NCBI GenBank assembly: GCA_964511535.1
Contig: CAZEFW010000282.1
Coordinates: 1-5,056 of the forward strand
Source: CAZCFB01 sp964511535
GTDB taxonomy: Bacteria; Myxococcota_A; Polyangia; GCA-2747355; CAZCFB01
Length of the DNA: 5,056 bases
Direction of reading: 5' to 3'
Shown here: in pieces, positions 1 through 5,056 of the stretch
Layout of the letters: each line of letters starts with the position of its first letter
Position numbering within the stretch: the first letter of the stretch is position 1
Notes under the pieces: model-generated
Told to the model about the DNA's origin: nothing
The model's input: the letters and a program-made list of their open reading frames with translations, nothing else
The model's database searches: none
Program-made: the position numbers and the translations under genes

Positions 1-250
1 TGCGGGCCACGCGGACTTTCTGGCGAGCCGTTGGCAGGCTGTCTCCGGTGCGGTGGGAGAGCCAGTGGGCGCACGAGATGAAGCCCAGTTCAGCCCAGCC
101 CTCGCGCCGGTCCATCTCCGCTATCAGCAGCAGTAGCCGGCAGGTGGCGGCCTGAATGTGGGCGGCCAGGATGGCGATCTCGTCGGCCAGTTTGTCGGTT
201 GAACCGCCGGACAGATCGGGCGCGCTCTCGATGGCTTTTTCGAGGGTCAT
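1..250 (-). CDS. DUF222-domain protein, N-terminal part (possible HNH endonuclease), cut by the window edge
   Basis: The reverse strand reads open from an ATG at 248-250 to the left edge, giving 83 residues without a stop. From about residue 20 the protein has a helical stretch (DEIAILAAHIQAAT), then LLLLIAEMDRREGW, then GFISCAHWLSHRTG, then ARQKVRVAR. The aromatic-Cys-Ala-His-Trp-Leu core and the Ala-Arg-x-Lys-Val-Arg-Val-Ala-Arg block are typical of DUF222 (the 13E12 family), whose members usually run 400 or more residues and often end in an HNH nuclease domain. That end is outside the window, so nuclease activity cannot be claimed. The start is supported by the family N-terminus, an A-rich AAAAAGG about 7 nt upstream, and a strong promoter at 286-313. 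The family's function is poorly known and it is often multi-copy in a genome. The family call is fairly sure; the role is unknown. Confidence 0.8.
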   Translation of the reverse strand, partial: MTLEKAIESAPDLSGGSTDKLADEIAILAAHIQAATCRLLLLIAEMDRREGWAELGFISCAHWLSHRTGDSLPTARQKVRVAR

Positions 251-285
251 GATTGGGCCTTTTTGTGATTTATTTCGGAAGTTTA

Positions 286-313
286 AGTATAGTTCGGAGG
301 CAGAAGAAGTCAA
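286..313 (-). promoter_or_regulatory. Sigma-70-type promoter for the DUF222 gene
   Basis: On the reverse strand TTGACT (313 to 308) and TATACT (291 to 286) are separated by 16 nt. Each box differs from the consensus TTGACA/TATAAT at one position. Transcription would begin near 279, leaving a leader of about 28 nt before the ATG at 250. The stretch is clearly more AT-rich than the flanking genes. Since it lies downstream of the response regulator stop on the same strand, the DUF222 gene probably has its own transcript. Confidence 0.7.
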
Positions 314-315
314 CC

Positions 316-356
316 GCAGAAGGGCAGGTTTCTGCTACGAAATCGGGCGTTTTCGT
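316..356. repeat. Two tandem 20-bp inverted repeats (operator-like or 3'-end hairpins)
   Basis: The first repeat is GCAGAA (316-321), an 8-nt spacer, then TTCTGC (330-335). The second is ACGAAA (337-342), an 8-nt spacer, then TTTCGT (351-356). Both have perfect 6-bp arms and identical geometry, and their centres are 21 bp apart, about two helical turns. They end 2 bp upstream of the -35 box of the DUF222 promoter, which suits binding sites for a dimeric regulator. They also lie just after the stop of the response regulator gene, so the RNA could form two small hairpins there. Neither is followed by a run of T on the minus strand, which argues against ordinary intrinsic terminators. Confidence 0.45.
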
Positions 357-374
357 GCCCTGAGAGGGGGCGGC

Positions 375-1751
375 CTAAATTTCGGCTTCTTCTTCGGCGC
401 GGAGGGTCTCGAGGCGGCGGTAGATGGTTCGGGTGGCGATGCCCAGGAGTTGGGAGGCGACTCGCTTGTCGCCCTTTGTGTACTTGAGGGTGTCTATGAT
501 CTGGCGGCGCTCCACCTCTTCGTGGGGGGTGCGGTTGGAGACGCTGATGGCGCGCGCGCCGGGGCCGGCGCCGTCGCCGGCCAGGTGGTCCGGCAGGTCC
601 TGCTCGTCGATGACCTGCTCCTTGGTCAGCACCACCGCCCGCTCCACCACGTTCTCCAGCTCGCGCACGTTGCCTGGCCAGCCATGGTTGGTCAGCAGCT
701 CCATGGCCGCCCGGGTGAAGCCGGCCACCGGCTTGCCGTTCTTGTCCGCGTAGCGCCGCAGGAAGAAGTCCGCCAGCAGCGGCACGTCGTCCATGCGGTC
801 GCGCAGGGGCGGCACCTTCACCGCGATGACGTTGAGCCGGTAGAACAGGTCCTCGCGGAACCGGCCCTCGCGCACCTCCTCGGCCAGGTCCTTGTTGGTG
901 GCCGCCACCAGCCGGATATCCACCTTGACCGTCTTGCCGCCCAGCTTCTCGATCTCCCCCTCCTGCAGCACCCGCAGCAGCTTGACCTGCACCTGGGGAG
1001 ACAGCTCCCCCACCTCGTCCAGGAACAGGGTCCCCCTGTGCGCCAGGGCGAACCGCCCGTCCCGGTTGGACACCGCGCCGGTGAACGCCCCGCGCTCGTA
1101 GCCGAACAGCTCCGCCTCCAGGATCGACTCGGGGATGGCCGAGCAGTTCACCGGCACGAATGGCTTCTTGGCCCGCTGCCCCGATTGCTCGTGGATCGCC
1201 TTGGCCAGCAGCTCCTTGCCCGTGCCGCTCTCCCCCTCGATGAGCACCGTCGCCGACGACGGCGCCGCCTGGGTCACCACCTCCATCATGCGCCGCCAGG
1301 ACAGCGAGTTGCCCACGATGGTGCGCCGGCGCGTGGCCTCCAGCTGCGCCTTGAGCGAGCGGTTCTCCACCACCAGCGACTGCTTCTCCAGCGCCCGCCG
1401 CACCACGCCCACGATGTGCGCTCGCTTGAGCGGCTTGGTGACGAAGTCGTAGGCCCCCTGCTTCATGGCCGCCACCGCGTTCTCCACGGTGCCGTAGGCG
1501 GTCATCATGATCACCTCGGTCTCCGGCGAGACCGCCCGCGCCGCCTTGAGCAGGTCCGAGCCGTCCATGCCCGGCATCACCAGGTCGGTGACCAGCACGT
1601 TGAACGGCTCCTTGCGCAGCAAGTCCAGCCCCTCCTTGGCCTCGCTGGCAGTGAACACCTCGTGCCCCTCCCGCTTGAAGATGCGCTTGAGCGACTGCAG
1701 GATGCTCTGCTCGTCGTCCACCACCAGGATTTTCGCAGTCTTGGTTTCCAT
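375..1751 (-). CDS. NtrC-family sigma-54-dependent response regulator
   Basis: This 458-residue cytoplasmic transcription activator has the usual length and three-part layout of the NtrC family. The receiver domain (about 5-120) has the acidic pair D12/D13, phospho-acceptor D56 (VTDLVMPGMDG), T84 and K106. The AAA+ domain (about 143-375) has Walker A GESGTGKE (173-180), the sigma-54-contacting GAFTGA loop (221-226, intact), Walker B TLFLDE (241-246) and the FREDLFYRLNV arginine-finger region (298-308). A Fis-type helix-turn-helix lies at about 412-450 (VASQLLGIATRTIYRRLE). By family knowledge it should remodel sigma-54 RNA polymerase after phosphorylation. The start at 1751 is chosen because GGAGG lies 5 nt upstream and the protein then begins just before the receiver domain. 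An in-frame ATG at 1859 would add 36 residues with no domain content. No sensor kinase is adjacent, so its input is unknown. It is divergent from the ATPase gene at 1929. Confidence 0.95.
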   Translation of the reverse strand: METKTAKILVVDDEQSILQSLKRIFKREGHEVFTASEAKEGLDLLRKEPFNVLVTDLVMPGMDGSDLLKAARAVSPETEVIMMTAYGTVENAVAAMKQGAYDFVTKPLKRAHIVGVVRRALEKQSLVVENRSLKAQLEATRRRTIVGNSLSWRRMMEVVTQAAPSSATVLIEGESGTGKELLAKAIHEQSGQRAKKPFVPVNCSAIPESILEAELFGYERGAFTGAVSNRDGRFALAHRGTLFLDEVGELSPQVQVKLLRVLQEGEIEKLGGKTVKVDIRLVAATNKDLAEEVREGRFREDLFYRLNVIAVKVPPLRDRMDDVPLLADFFLRRYADKNGKPVAGFTRAAMELLTNHGWPGNVRELENVVERAVVLTKEQVIDEQDLPDHLAGDGAGPGARAISVSNRTPHEEVERRQIIDTLKYTKGDKRVASQLLGIATRTIYRRLETLRAEEEAEI

Positions 1752-1775
1752 GAATGCCTCCGTGTCACCGATTGA

Positions 1776-1791
1776 TACAAGTTCAGTGCCA
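1776..1791 (-). promoter_or_regulatory. Candidate sigma-54 (-24/-12) promoter of the response regulator gene
   Basis: On the reverse strand TGGCAC (1791 to 1786), 5 nt, then TTGTA (1780 to 1776) matches the sigma-54 consensus TGGCAC-N5-TTGCA in sequence and spacing. The one mismatch is that the key GC of the -12 element is GT. The predicted start is near 1765, just before the ribosome site GGAGG at 1757-1761. The position upstream of a sigma-54 activator gene suggests autoregulation. The -12 mismatch and the very short leader keep confidence moderate. No good sigma-70 promoter was seen for this gene. Confidence 0.45.
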
Positions 1792-1836
1792 CATTGCCAG
1801 GGGCGCAGAATTGCACGGTCATGTTGGCACATCTCG

Positions 1837-1893
1837 GTCAATTTGCGCCACAACGGCAATTGCCGTCGGCCTCCAGTGTCAATTTGTCACAAA
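1837..1893. promoter_or_regulatory. Operator-like cluster: imperfect direct repeat plus palindrome in the divergent control region
   Basis: GTCAATTTG occurs at 1837-1845 and again at 1878-1886. Each copy is followed by CACAA (1849-1853 and 1888-1892) after 3 nt and 1 nt respectively. The second copy includes TTTGT-C-ACAAA (1883-1893), a palindrome with 5-bp arms. A related hexamer CGGTCA occurs at 1816-1821 and 1835-1840. The cluster lies 72-128 bp upstream of the regulator's candidate transcription start and just upstream of the ATPase gene, so protein binding here could affect both. Which protein binds is not known. Confidence 0.35.
1853..1866. promoter_or_regulatory. Perfect 14-bp palindrome, candidate activator site
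   Basis: ACGGCAATTGCCGT is self-complementary over all 14 bases. Its centre is about 95 bp upstream of the predicted sigma-54 start near 1765, a typical distance for the upstream activating sequence of an NtrC-type protein, and about 70 bp upstream of the ATPase start codon. It is the strongest dyad in the 177-bp divergent region. A role as the binding site of the neighbouring regulator's Fis-type HTH is inferred from position and symmetry only. Confidence 0.45.
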
Positions 1894-1914
1894 GTAATCC
1901 CCTCCGATCCGTAC

Positions 1915-1920
1915 TACACT
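1915..1920 (+). promoter_or_regulatory. Weak -10-like box upstream of the ATPase gene; possible leaderless transcript
   Basis: TACACT matches four of six bases of the -10 consensus, and no good -35 lies 16-18 nt upstream. Transcription from it would start at about 1927-1929, at the ATG itself. This fits the absence of any Shine-Dalgarno sequence in the C-rich stretch before that ATG (1921-1928). The 1883-1893 palindrome would then be centred near -41, a common activator position. This is a weak call. Confidence 0.25.
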
Positions 1921-1928
1921 CCCTCCCC

Positions 1929-3191
1929 ATGGACATGTATGGCGAATCCCTGAGGGCTTTCCTCGGTCCGGTGGTGCAGTACATGGATGATCCCGATGTC
2001 TCGGAGATCATGATCAACGGCCCGGAGGACATCTGGATCGAACGCAAGGGGCTGCTCACCCGCACCACCGCCCGCTTCACCGAGGACGGGCTGCTGGCCG
2101 CCGCGCGCAACATGGCGCAGTACGTGGGCCGTACCCTCACCGAGGAGCGCCCACGGCTGGACGCCCGCCTGCCCGACGGTTCGCGCATCCACGTGATCCT
2201 TCCGCCCATGGCCCGCTGCGGCACGGTGATCAGCATCCGCAAGTTCTTCCCCGGCGGCCTCACCGTCGAGGAGCTGATCCAGTTCGGCTCCGTCACGCCC
2301 GAGGCGGCCCGCCTGCTGCAGGTGCTCGTGGTGGCCAAGAAGAACATCGTCGTGGCCGGCGGCACCGGCAGCGGCAAGACCACCCTGCTCAACGTGCTCT
2401 CCCAGGCGATCCCCAACGAGGAGCGCATCCTGACCATCGAGGACTCGGCCGAGCTGCAGCTGACCCAGGAGCACCTGGTGCCCCTGGAGTCGCGCCCCGC
2501 CGACGCCCACGGCCGCGGCGCGGTGACCATGCGCGACCTGCTGCACTCGTCTTTGCGGCTGCGCCCGGACCGCATCGTCATCGGCGAGGTGCGCGGCGGC
2601 GAGTGCTTCGATCTGCTGCAGGCCATGAACACCGGCCACGGCGGCATGCTGTGCACCACTCACGCCAACAGCCCCATCGAGACCTGCTCCCGCCTGGAGA
2701 GCCTGGCCCTGCTGGCCGACGTGGGCCTGCCCCTCACCGCGGTGCGCTCTCAGGTGGCGTCAGCCATCGACGTGGTGGTGTGCCAGGCGCGCATGCGCGA
2801 CGGCAGCCGCAAAGTCACCGCCATCAGCGAGGTGCTGCCCCTGACCCGCAAGGGCGACTACAAGGTGCAGGATCTGTGGATCTACACCCAGACCGCCTCG
2901 GGCCGGGATGAGAAGGTGGAGGGCTACATGGCGCCCACCGGGGTGCAGCCCACCTTCCAGGGCAAGCTGGCCGCCGACGGCTTCGACGACATGACCCCGG
3001 CGTTCTTCAAGCCCGAGACCCACGGCCTGCCCCAGCCGCCCTACTTCAGCGGCGAGCGCACCGACGCGGCCCGGGCCAGCCAGCCCCGCGGGGAGGACCC
3101 CTTGCTGGCGGCGGCCACCGGCCTGTACGACGGCGTGGACGAGTTCCCGGGCGAGGACACTCAGCCCGGCGTGGACCCGCGCGACCTGTAG
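1929..3191 (+). CDS. cpaF: CpaF/TadA-family secretion ATPase (Tad/Flp pilus or type II/IV secretion motor)
   Basis: This 420-residue protein belongs to the CpaF branch of the VirB11/GspE superfamily, cytoplasmic ATPases that power pilus assembly or secretion. A short N-terminal domain (about 1-110) includes DPDVSEIMINGPEDIWIE (21-38) and RLDARLPDGSRIHVILPP (76-93). The catalytic core has Walker A GGTGSGKTT (144-152), an acidic Asp-box region LTIEDSAEL (168-176), Walker B RIVIGEVRGGE (215-225, with E220) and the His box TGHGGMLCTTHANSP (235-249). All are intact. The C-terminus ends in an acidic, proline-rich tail of about 55 residues (from about 365) not seen in the family core. The start at 1929 fits the family N-terminus; ATG 1935 is an alternative, and an in-frame ATG at 1794 would add 45 residues of control-region sequence. 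No Tad partner genes (cpaB, cpaC, cpaE, tadB or tadC) are in the window. The family is sure; the exact machine is not. Confidence 0.93.
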   Translation: MDMYGESLRAFLGPVVQYMDDPDVSEIMINGPEDIWIERKGLLTRTTARFTEDGLLAAARNMAQYVGRTLTEERPRLDARLPDGSRIHVILPPMARCGTVISIRKFFPGGLTVEELIQFGSVTPEAARLLQVLVVAKKNIVVAGGTGSGKTTLLNVLSQAIPNEERILTIEDSAELQLTQEHLVPLESRPADAHGRGAVTMRDLLHSSLRLRPDRIVIGEVRGGECFDLLQAMNTGHGGMLCTTHANSPIETCSRLESLALLADVGLPLTAVRSQVASAIDVVVCQARMRDGSRKVTAISEVLPLTRKGDYKVQDLWIYTQTASGRDEKVEGYMAPTGVQPTFQGKLAADGFDDMTPAFFKPETHGLPQPPYFSGERTDAARASQPRGEDPLLAAATGLYDGVDEFPGEDTQPGVDPRDL

Positions 3192-3204
3192 AGCTGAAGT
3201 CGAC

Positions 3205-3489
3205 CTAAAGCGTCAGCGCCAGGATCACGAAGAAGGCTGCCACGCAGCCGAGCCCGACCCAGATGGCCAGCGGGTCCATGCGCGTGCGCTCCACCACCTC
3301 GCCGGCGAAGGCCCGCTCCTCGTCGGTGGCGTCGGCCGAGGCCAGCACCTCGCCCGCCCGCTCACGCGCCTCGCCGAAGTCCCCCCGGGCGAAGGCGCGG
3401 GTGCAGGCCACCACCGCCTCTTCGTGGGGTCCCCCCGCAGGCGGGAAGATGGCCCTGGCAGCTCCCTCGGATGTGGCTTCGGCGCTCAT
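3205..3489 (-). CDS. Small protein with a C-terminal membrane anchor, unknown function
   Basis: This 94-residue protein is not recognised. Residues 1-25 are a flexible Ala/Gly/Pro segment. Residues about 26-68 look like a pair of amphipathic helices (CTRAFARGDFGEARERAGEV, then DATDEERAFAGEVVERT), similar in style to a single TPR-like hairpin. Residues 74-94 are a hydrophobic segment (LAIWVGLGCVAAFFVILALTL) that runs to the very end. The layout suggests a tail-anchored inner-membrane protein with its N-terminal part in the cytoplasm. The start has AAGAGGA about 4 nt upstream, overlapping the TAA of the kinase gene (7 nt gap), so translation is probably coupled. It is the last gene of the carboxylase-kinase operon and converges with the ATPase gene across 13 nt. 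Coding status is supported by the ribosome site, operon position and domain-like structure. Confidence 0.75.
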   Translation of the reverse strand: MSAEATSEGAARAIFPPAGGPHEEAVVACTRAFARGDFGEARERAGEVLASADATDEERAFAGEVVERTRMDPLAIWVGLGCVAAFFVILALTL

Positions 3490-3496
3490 GGTCCTC

Positions 3497-4450
3497 TTAG
3501 ATATCGCGCACCGGCGGGTCGTTTGCCAGGAATGATTTCACCGCCGCCAGGTCGGGCACGGCCGGCTGCGCGCCCACCTCCCGGGCCTGCAGGGCCGCCG
3601 CCGCCGCCGCGAACCGGGCCGCCCGCTCCAGCTCCAGGGGCCCCTCCGCCTGCAGCAGCGCCGCCACCAACGCGCCGCGGAATACATCCCCGCAGCCGGT
3701 GGTGTCCACGGCCTCCACGGCGAAGGCGGGCACAGCGATGGGCTCATCCCGGTCCGGCGCCCACATCAGACAGCCCCCCTCGCCCAGGGTGATCCCCACC
3801 ACCCCCGGGCACTGACCGCGCAGGGCCTCCATGGCCACCCGGGGTGAGTCGTACCCGAGCTCCGCGGGCAGCCCCTCGCTGGCAAGAAGCAGGTCCACAA
3901 GCGGGAAGAGGTCCTCGGCGCCTGGCAACAGCCGATCGATGTCCAGGGACACCAGCGCCCCCGCCTCCCTGGCCCAGCCCGCGGCCAGTATCGCCGCTGC
4001 CGGGTCTGTGATGTCCAGGTGCAGCGCCCGCGCCTGCTGGATCACGGCCCGGTGCCCCTGCAGGTCCTGCGTCCGCATCACCACCCGCGCGTCGTAGTGC
4101 TGGATGATGGTGCGGTCCCCGTCGCCGCTCACCAGGATGGTGGCCAGCTGGGAGCGGCCGCCAGCCACGCGCCGCAGCAGCACCTCCACGCCCTGCCCCT
4201 CCAGCCCCTGGGTGGCCAGGCCGCTCAGGTGGTCGTCACCCACGGCGCCAATGTAGGCGCACCGGGCGCCCATGCGCTGGGCCGCCAACACCGCGGTGGC
4301 CACCTGCCCCCCTGGCAGCAGCTGGTACCCCTGCGCCGCCACCTTCTCGCCGCGCGCGGGATACCGATCCAGGCTGATGACATGGTCGACGGAGTTCTGC
4401 CCCAGGCCCACCAGGTCGAGGCCAGCGGGCGAGCAGGGGCGGAGCTTCAT
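3497..4450 (-). CDS. PfkB-family carbohydrate kinase (ribokinase-like), substrate unknown
   Basis: This 317-residue protein has the usual size and order of the PfkB/ribokinase family, which phosphorylates sugars or nucleosides with ATP. The N-terminal strand is LDLVGLGQNSVDHVISLDRYP (split at 11-31). The first signature region, LPGGQVATAVLAAQRMG (45-61), leads into IGAVGDD (67-73). The second signature is DTTGCGDVFRGALVAAL (249-265), with predicted catalytic base D255 and anion-hole residues GCGD (252-255; GAGD in most members). The usual GGxxxN substrate-site Asn is Thr52 here, so the substrate cannot be inferred from ribokinase or fructokinase. The start at 4450 lies 10 nt after the carboxylase stop; no clear Shine-Dalgarno is visible, so coupled translation is likely. 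Upstream in-frame residues to 4600 are out-of-frame carboxylase sequence and were excluded. Confidence 0.9.
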   Translation of the reverse strand: MKLRPCSPAGLDLVGLGQNSVDHVISLDRYPARGEKVAAQGYQLLPGGQVATAVLAAQRMGARCAYIGAVGDDHLSGLATQGLEGQGVEVLLRRVAGGRSQLATILVSGDGDRTIIQHYDARVVMRTQDLQGHRAVIQQARALHLDITDPAAAILAAGWAREAGALVSLDIDRLLPGAEDLFPLVDLLLASEGLPAELGYDSPRVAMEALRGQCPGVVGITLGEGGCLMWAPDRDEPIAVPAFAVEAVDTTGCGDVFRGALVAALLQAEGPLELERAARFAAAAAALQAREVGAQPAVPDLAAVKSFLANDPPVRDI

Positions 4451-4460
4451 GGCAGGGGCG

Positions 4461-5056
4461 CTACTTGCGCCAGCGCACGGCCGCGCGCCAGGAGGACTGT
4501 CCGCCGGTCCCGGCACCCGTCGAGCTGTTGCCGCGCGCGTCCTTGCGGCTCTGGGCGATGGTGGCCGCGGCCACGGCCAACAGATCCGCCTCTGCGTCAA
4601 CCGGCGTGAGGCTCTCCTTGTGGGCGTCGATGAAGCCGGTGTTGTACTCGCCCTCGATGAAGGCCGGGTGGTCCATCACCTTGCGGTGGAACGCCAGGTT
4701 GGTCTTGATCCCCACCACCTTGTACTCGTGCAGCGCCCGGCGCATACGCGCGATGGCAAGCTGCCGGTCCTGGGCCCAGGTGCACAGCTTGGAGATGAGC
4801 GGGTCGTAGAACGGCGTGATGGTGACGCCCTGGTAGACGCCCGAGTCATCACGGATGCCCGGGCCGCCCGGAACACGCAGCACCTTGATCTCGCCGGGGC
4901 TGGGCAGGAACATCACCGGGTCCTCGGCGTAGACCCGGCACTCGATGGCCGCGCCGCGCGGGCGGATCTGGTCCTGCTCCAGGGTCAGCTTCTGGCCGTC
5001 GGCCACCAGGATCTGGTGCCGCACCAGGTCCTCGCCGGTGCACAGCTCGGTGATCG
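4461..5056 (-). CDS. accC: Biotin carboxylase subunit of an acyl-CoA carboxylase, C-terminal part
   Basis: The reverse strand is open from the right edge to a TAG at 4461, giving the last 197 residues. They match the end of the biotin carboxylase fold: ITELCTGEDLV, then RGAAIECRVYAEDP (33-46, with the active-site Arg, equivalent to E. coli AccC R338, at 40), FLPSPGEI (49-56), VPGGPGIRDDSGVYQG (61-76), ITPFYDPLISKL (79-90) and VVGIKTNLAFHRKVM (113-127). The enzyme carboxylates biotin using ATP and bicarbonate, for acetyl- or propionyl-CoA carboxylase. The ATP-grasp part is off the edge. After the core comes a tail of about 50 residues (Ala/Gly/Ser-rich, ending in SSWRAAVRWRK), and no biotinyl Met-Lys-Met motif precedes the stop. 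The carrier must therefore be a separate protein. It is the first visible gene of the three-gene minus-strand operon. Which acyl-CoA is used cannot be told from this part. Confidence 0.92.
   Translation of the reverse strand, partial: ITELCTGEDLVRHQILVADGQKLTLEQDQIRPRGAAIECRVYAEDPVMFLPSPGEIKVLRVPGGPGIRDDSGVYQGVTITPFYDPLISKLCTWAQDRQLAIARMRRALHEYKVVGIKTNLAFHRKVMDHPAFIEGEYNTGFIDAHKESLTPVDAEADLLAVAAATIAQSRKDARGNSSTGAGTGGQSSWRAAVRWRK

Noticed and set aside
343..362. Possible terminator hairpin after the response regulator (GGGC...CG-AAAA-CG...CCC on the minus strand)
   Set aside because: The stem is short and bulged, and no T-run follows on the minus strand, so it does not meet the usual intrinsic terminator pattern.
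156..1775. Very long plus-strand open frame (539 codons) opposite the response regulator gene
   Set aside because: It is antisense to an unmistakable NtrC-family gene and has a biased His/Leu/Arg/Gln-rich composition with no domain. Such frames are expected opposite high-GC genes.
1825..1846. Plus-strand sigma-54 promoter for the ATPase (TGGCAC at 1825 and TTGC at 1843)
   Set aside because: The two elements are separated by 12 nt instead of 5, so they cannot form a -24/-12 promoter.
1752..1859. N-terminal extension of the response regulator to an ATG at 1859
   Set aside because: The 36 extra residues precede the receiver domain without similarity to it, no ribosome site lies at 1859, and that ATG is within the palindrome. 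GGAGG before 1751 decides the start.
1794..1928. N-terminal extension of the ATPase to an ATG at 1794
   Set aside because: The 45 added residues come from the divergent control region and look unlike the family N-terminus, which begins close to 1929.
1914..2663. Long minus-strand frames opposite the ATPase gene (including 1838-2659)
   Set aside because: They overlap the conserved ATPase motifs in antisense and show no recognisable domain.
3192..3204. Bidirectional terminator between the convergent ATPase and anchored-protein genes
   Set aside because: The gap is only 13 nt, and I saw no stable stem with flanking T-runs there or just beyond it.
4451..4600. Upstream extension of the PfkB kinase to 4600
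   Set aside because: Those 50 residues overlap the carboxylase gene in another frame and are Arg/Pro/Ala-rich with no family match. The family fold starts shortly after the ATG at 4450.

Overview
The window is high-GC DNA with a few lower-GC control regions. It carries six genes or gene fragments in three transcription units. Several features suit a deltaproteobacterium, most likely Myxococcota: a sigma-54-dependent response regulator without its kinase, a stand-alone CpaF/TadA-type secretion ATPase, a biotin carboxylase made without a fused biotin domain, and a DUF222 protein. This is inferred from gene content and codon style; no taxonomic marker is present.

Layout. (a) 1-250, minus strand: N-terminal part of a DUF222 protein (often fused to an HNH nuclease). 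It has its own near-consensus sigma-70 promoter (TTGACT-16-TATACT), and two tandem 20-bp inverted repeats lie directly upstream. (b) 375-1751, minus strand: a complete NtrC-family response regulator (REC, AAA+ with intact GAFTGA, Fis-type HTH). (c) 1752-1928: a 177-bp divergent control region with a -24/-12-like element facing the regulator gene, a perfect 14-bp palindrome, a second 11-bp palindrome and an imperfect direct repeat. (d) 1929-3191, plus strand: a CpaF/TadA-family ATPase with all nucleotide-binding motifs. (e) 3205-5056, minus strand: a tight operon read from right to left. It contains the C-terminal end of a biotin carboxylase subunit, a PfkB-family kinase and a 94-residue protein with a C-terminal membrane anchor, with gaps of 10 and 7 nt. 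This operon converges on the ATPase gene with 13 nt between the stop codons.

Working together. The regulator and ATPase are divergent and share one control region, so the regulator plausibly controls itself, the ATPase, or both; that is inference. The carboxylase operon points to acyl-CoA carboxylation (acetyl- or propionyl-CoA), but the carrier and carboxyltransferase subunits are not in view. The kinase and the anchored protein have no obvious role in that reaction. I found no tRNA, rRNA, CRISPR array, insertion sequence or convincing intrinsic terminator. No clearly new system is proven here. The best candidates for a second look are the divergent control region, the tandem inverted repeats, and the carboxylase-kinase-anchored protein operon.
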